A model generated the notes under the pieces. The model saw only the letters and a list, made by a program, of their open reading frames with translations. It was not told the DNA's origin and made no database searches. DNA of 5,766 nt, from contig CALPQG020000191.1 in the NCBI GenBank assembly GCA_943325655.2, forward strand, positions 1 to 5,766, read 5' to 3'. Shown piece by piece: positions 5,759 through 5,766 of the stretch (positions are counted from its first letter, which is position 1; each line of letters begins with the position of its first letter). The stretch comes from Bifidobacterium breve (GTDB lineage Bacteria; Bacteroidota; Bacteroidia; Cytophagales; UBA9547). Both the position numbers and the translations under genes were made by a program.

Positions 5759-5766
5759 GTAGCGTG

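Larger units (their letters stand above)
5521..5766. other. Repeat-rich non-coding tail after the glycosyltransferase gene
   Basis: The final 246 bp contain no convincing coding sequence. They hold an A-run (5534-5541), a possible element edge beginning GGGTCTGCTG (5564-5573), nested inverted repeats (5618-5661), a GC-rich palindrome (5664-5677), a spaced direct repeat (5570-5583 and 5716-5731) and an 8-bp palindrome (5741-5758). GCTAC (5695-5699) and GTAGC (5759-5763) form a further pair of arms. This density of structure resembles dispersed intergenic repeats seen in Bacteroidota genomes, or the edge of a mobile element. The right boundary is outside the window. Confidence 0.6.

Overview
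The window comes from an AT-rich bacterium, almost certainly a member of the Bacteroidota. Three things point there. Two promoters match the Bacteroidota consensus (TTTG, 19-nt spacer, TAnnTTTG). The start codons have A/T-rich leaders without Shine-Dalgarno sequences. The proteins read like Bacteroidota versions of their families. I cannot place it below phylum level from sequence alone.

Layout: positions 1-774 (minus strand) hold the N-terminal 258 residues of dihydrolipoyl dehydrogenase (lpdA), cut by the window edge. A 461-bp AT-rich gap (775-1235) separates it from the divergent fabG and carries one exact-consensus promoter pointing each way. On the plus strand follow fabG (1236-1982, 3-oxoacyl-ACP reductase), a 692-residue three-helix membrane protein with a von Willebrand A-like domain and a glutamine-amidotransferase-like fold (2129-4207), and a GT4-type glycosyltransferase (4291-5520). 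The last 246 bp (5521-5766) contain no convincing gene but are dense in inverted and direct repeats.

lpdA (E3 of 2-oxoacid dehydrogenases) and fabG (fatty-acid elongation) are core-metabolism genes. The VWA-like protein belongs to the envelope and has no known specific role. The glycosyltransferase probably acts in surface polysaccharide synthesis. The three plus-strand genes are co-directional but separated by 146- and 83-bp gaps, so a single operon is not demonstrated.

The most interesting material is non-coding. Both gaps flanking the VWA-like gene carry inverted repeats built from the same AAACTG(A/T)-type word and share an exact 12-mer. The tail contains nested inverted repeats that could fold as an H-type pseudoknot, a perfect GC-rich palindrome and a spaced direct repeat, which suggests a dispersed intergenic repeat or the edge of a small mobile element. 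I see no new multi-gene system, CRISPR array, tRNA or rRNA.
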